Shown here piece after piece: positions 6,027 through 7,529 of a stretch of 7,529 nt of DNA. Positions within the stretch are counted from its first letter, which is position 1, and the number at the start of each line of letters is the position of its first letter. A program made the position numbers and the translations under genes. The notes beneath the pieces are model-generated. The model did not search any database and was not told where the DNA came from. It was given only the letters and a program-made list of their open reading frames with translations. The stretch is taken from NCBI GenBank assembly GCA_028703745.1, contig JAQVME010000057.1:1-7529 (forward strand). Reading direction: 5' to 3'. The DNA comes from Clostridia bacterium. GTDB lineage: Bacteria; Bacillota; Clostridia; Christensenellales; DTU072.

Positions 6027-6028
6027 TT
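6002..6028. promoter_or_regulatory. 27-bp near-perfect palindrome, candidate operator
   Basis: The outer arms AAAGCATA (6002-6009) and TATGCTTT (6021-6028) are perfect inverted repeats. The inner arms AATA (6011-6014) and TATT (6016-6019) continue the symmetry around G6015. Of 13 possible pairs 12 match; only T6010/G6020 fails. The left arm begins at the last base of the -35 box and the right arm contains the -10 box, so a dimeric protein bound here would cover the promoter spacer. This is the layout expected of a repressor site. Confidence 0.7.
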
Positions 6029-6158
6029 CTATAGATATTTCTACCAAAGGCGACTTTTACAGCATTTTGCGACATTCACGGAGACATATCTTCATACGCC
6101 GAAACAAAGGCGTCAACAAAACCGACTATTATTCTTAATTTAGACAGAGGAGCCAATT

Positions 6159-7514
6159 ATGTCTGTACAAACTTACGAAATCACCCCGTCAAAAGAGCTG
6201 AAAATAGTAAAAATCCAGCGAACCTGCGTCCATGACGGTCCTGGGATACGTACGACTATTTTTTTCCAGGGCTGCGGTTTGCGTTGCCTGTGGTGTCAGA
6301 ACCCCGAGAGCCAGTCTTTTACGAGAACGCCGGAAAAGCTGTTTACCGTAGAAGAGATTTTGGACGTGGTTTCGCGTGACAAACAATACTACTTCTCTTC
6401 AAAGGGCGGCGTAACGCTTTCCGGAGGGGAGCCGTTGCTACAGCATCCCGACAGTCTGGTTGAACTTCTGAAACCTCTCAAGGAGCAGGGCATAAATATT
6501 GCCGCCGAAACCACGCTGCACACGCCGTGGGAAAATATCGAAAAGGTCTTGCCTTACATAGATTTATTCCTTGTCGATTTTAAAATTATAGGCGACGAGG
6601 GTTTGCATATGAACTTTACTCAGCAAGAAAGCCGCAGGATACAAAATAATTTTCAGAAGCTGTTGGAATACAAGCCCGAAATAAGAATCCGCATGGTTAT
6701 GGTGCCGGGCTACAACGACGGCGAAAGCAGCATACGAAGCGCCGCAGAGTATCTCTTAGCCAACGGTTTTTCATCAATCGAGCTGCTCAAATACCACAGT
6801 CTGTATGAGGACAAAGCCAAGAAACTGGGCATAAAAATACCCTTGCTGAATATATCCGCCGAAAAAAGCCTTGAGTCTTTGAATAGGGGCATTGAGCTTT
6901 TCAAAAATTTCGGTGTGGAGGCTTTCAGTACCGATTTGGATTCACCCGGACATACCGCGGAATTCAGTCAAAGAGTGTGGGACATACAGAAGGACATCAG
7001 GGAGGCGGGTCGCTCGCTTTGTATTGAAGTCTCCAAGCTAAAAACGCAATATTACAAAAAGAACGGCTTCAAAAAGCCCACGCCTATTCACCGCGCGGAG
7101 AGGCTGGCGCACGTACTAAAAAACAAGTCCGTAAATATCTGGCCGAAGGAACTGCTTGTGGGCAATTTTACCTCAAAAAGGGTGGGGGGACAGGTGTGGG
7201 AGGAGCAGTACGGAGTGCTTGACATCTCCTTCCTATACAAAATAAACCGCCAAAAGCCCGTGGCTTTTGAGTGCACGCGCAAGGAGAGATGGTATTTTTA
7301 TAAGCACATCTTCCCTTTCTGGCTCAAGCACAGCTTACTGCGCAAGGTCAATCCCAGACTCAGAGACCTTATGCAGGTCATTGCCCGCTCGTCAGAGATG
7401 ATGGTCGGCTTCAACAACAATATGGCGGCTATTGCGCATTTTATCGTAAACTTCGACCGTATATCTTCTGATGCTCGATCGGAGGCTGTGATTTTTTGTA
7501 TTTCGACCCACTAG
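6159..7514 (+). CDS. Fusion of a radical-SAM GRE activase with the N-terminal part of a glycyl radical enzyme
   Basis: This 451-residue reading frame is preceded by AGAGGAG (6146-6152), 6 nt from the ATG. Residues about 13-255 are a complete glycyl-radical-enzyme activase: VHDGPGIRTT (24-33), the radical-SAM CxxxCxxC as C39, C43 and C46 within QGCGLRCLWCQNPE (37-50), and the SAM-binding LSGGEP (88-92 region). It lacks the cysteine-rich ferredoxin insert of many GRE activases and so resembles the short PFL-activase type. Such proteins use SAM to generate a glycyl radical on a partner. After a roughly 10-residue linker the frame continues into GRE-like sequence (about 266-435): a family-like RV..I start, KTQYYKK (296-301), HRAERLAHVL (311-320), PKELLVGNFTSKRVGG (329-344) and FNNNMAAIAHF (418-428). 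The active-site Cys and glycyl-radical loop are absent. The last 16 residues (436-451) are unlike a GRE, so the gene is broken or artefactually ended. The GRE substrate class cannot be assigned. Confidence 0.82.
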   Translation: MSVQTYEITPSKELKIVKIQRTCVHDGPGIRTTIFFQGCGLRCLWCQNPESQSFTRTPEKLFTVEEILDVVSRDKQYYFSSKGGVTLSGGEPLLQHPDSLVELLKPLKEQGINIAAETTLHTPWENIEKVLPYIDLFLVDFKIIGDEGLHMNFTQQESRRIQNNFQKLLEYKPEIRIRMVMVPGYNDGESSIRSAAEYLLANGFSSIELLKYHSLYEDKAKKLGIKIPLLNISAEKSLESLNRGIELFKNFGVEAFSTDLDSPGHTAEFSQRVWDIQKDIREAGRSLCIEVSKLKTQYYKKNGFKKPTPIHRAERLAHVLKNKSVNIWPKELLVGNFTSKRVGGQVWEEQYGVLDISFLYKINRQKPVAFECTRKERWYFYKHIFPFWLKHSLLRKVNPRLRDLMQVIARSSEMMVGFNNNMAAIAHFIVNFDRISSDARSEAVIFCISTH

Positions 7515-7529
7515 TCATTTATATTCTGT
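7466..7529. other. Discordant right end after GRE similarity stops
   Basis: GRE-like sequence ends at FDRI (codon ending at 7465). The in-frame continuation SSDARSEAVIFCISTH does not look like any part of a GRE, and TAG follows at 7512-7514. Both other forward frames also stop here (TGA at 7471-7473 and 7491-7493), so one base slip cannot restore the gene. On the minus strand a short open stretch begins with ATG at about 7518-7516, but it is too short to interpret. The source of these 64 bases is unknown. Confidence 0.45.

Noticed and set aside
6096..6113. ACGCC/GGCGT hairpin and the repeated CAAAGGCG in the 6033-6158 leader as a riboswitch
   Set aside because: Five pairs with an 8-nt loop and one 8-bp repeat are too little, and no known riboswitch core is recognisable.
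6022..6138. 38-codon open frame (MLSIDISTK...) in the leader of the activase-GRE gene
   Set aside because: Its ATG lies inside the predicted -10 box, it has no ribosome binding site, and its Arg/Lys-rich product resembles nothing I recognise. Chance is the simpler explanation.
6159..7514. Annotating the whole 451-residue frame simply as a PFL-activating enzyme
   Set aside because: Activases of this type end near residue 255-260. About 170 further residues match the start of a glycyl radical enzyme instead.

Overview
The window looks like a chromosomal fragment from a Clostridia-like Firmicute, plausibly an uncultured anaerobe. The reasons are strong GGAGG-type ribosome binding sites, near-consensus sigma-A promoters, moderate GC, a glycyl-radical enzyme activase, a GPH-type sugar symporter and a clostridial-style Crp/Fnr regulator. 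The taxonomic call is inference. There are no RNA genes, CRISPR arrays, insertion sequences or phage genes.

Layout from left to right. (1) A leftward operon occupies 1-1091: a 238-residue protein of unknown function, then, overlapping by one base, an auxin-efflux-carrier-family permease that runs off the left edge. (2) A divergent promoter region (1104-1227) has good promoters on both strands and a 17-bp dyad lying on the -35 box of the rightward promoter. (3) A rightward two-gene operon holds a Crp/Fnr-family regulator and, 3 nt downstream, a CehA/McbA-type PHP metallohydrolase. It ends in a very clear GC-rich terminator (3286-3321). (4) Two leftward genes follow: a GPH-family sodium/proton:sugar symporter (3346-4761) and, upstream of it behind its own terminator, an AraC-family regulator fused to a GyrI-like effector domain (4969-5868). 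The AraC gene has a strong internal ribosome binding site that could release the effector domain as a separate 165-residue protein. (5) A 290-bp divergent region (5869-6158) has promoters in both directions and a 27-bp near-perfect palindrome between the -35 and -10 boxes of the rightward promoter. (6) The rightward gene at 6159 encodes a radical-SAM glycyl-radical-enzyme activase continuing in frame into the N-terminal part of a glycyl radical enzyme (GRE). This is a head-to-tail activase-enzyme fusion that breaks off near the right edge.

The most interesting locus is the AraC regulator, palindrome and fused activase-GRE at the right end. Activase and enzyme are normally separate polypeptides. 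Here one reading frame covers a complete short-type activase (about residues 13-255) and about 165 residues of GRE-like sequence before similarity stops abruptly at about position 7465. The last 16 residues do not look like a GRE, no other frame rescues it, and the window ends 15 nt after the stop. Whether the break is real (pseudogene, insertion) or a contig-end artefact cannot be decided from this window.
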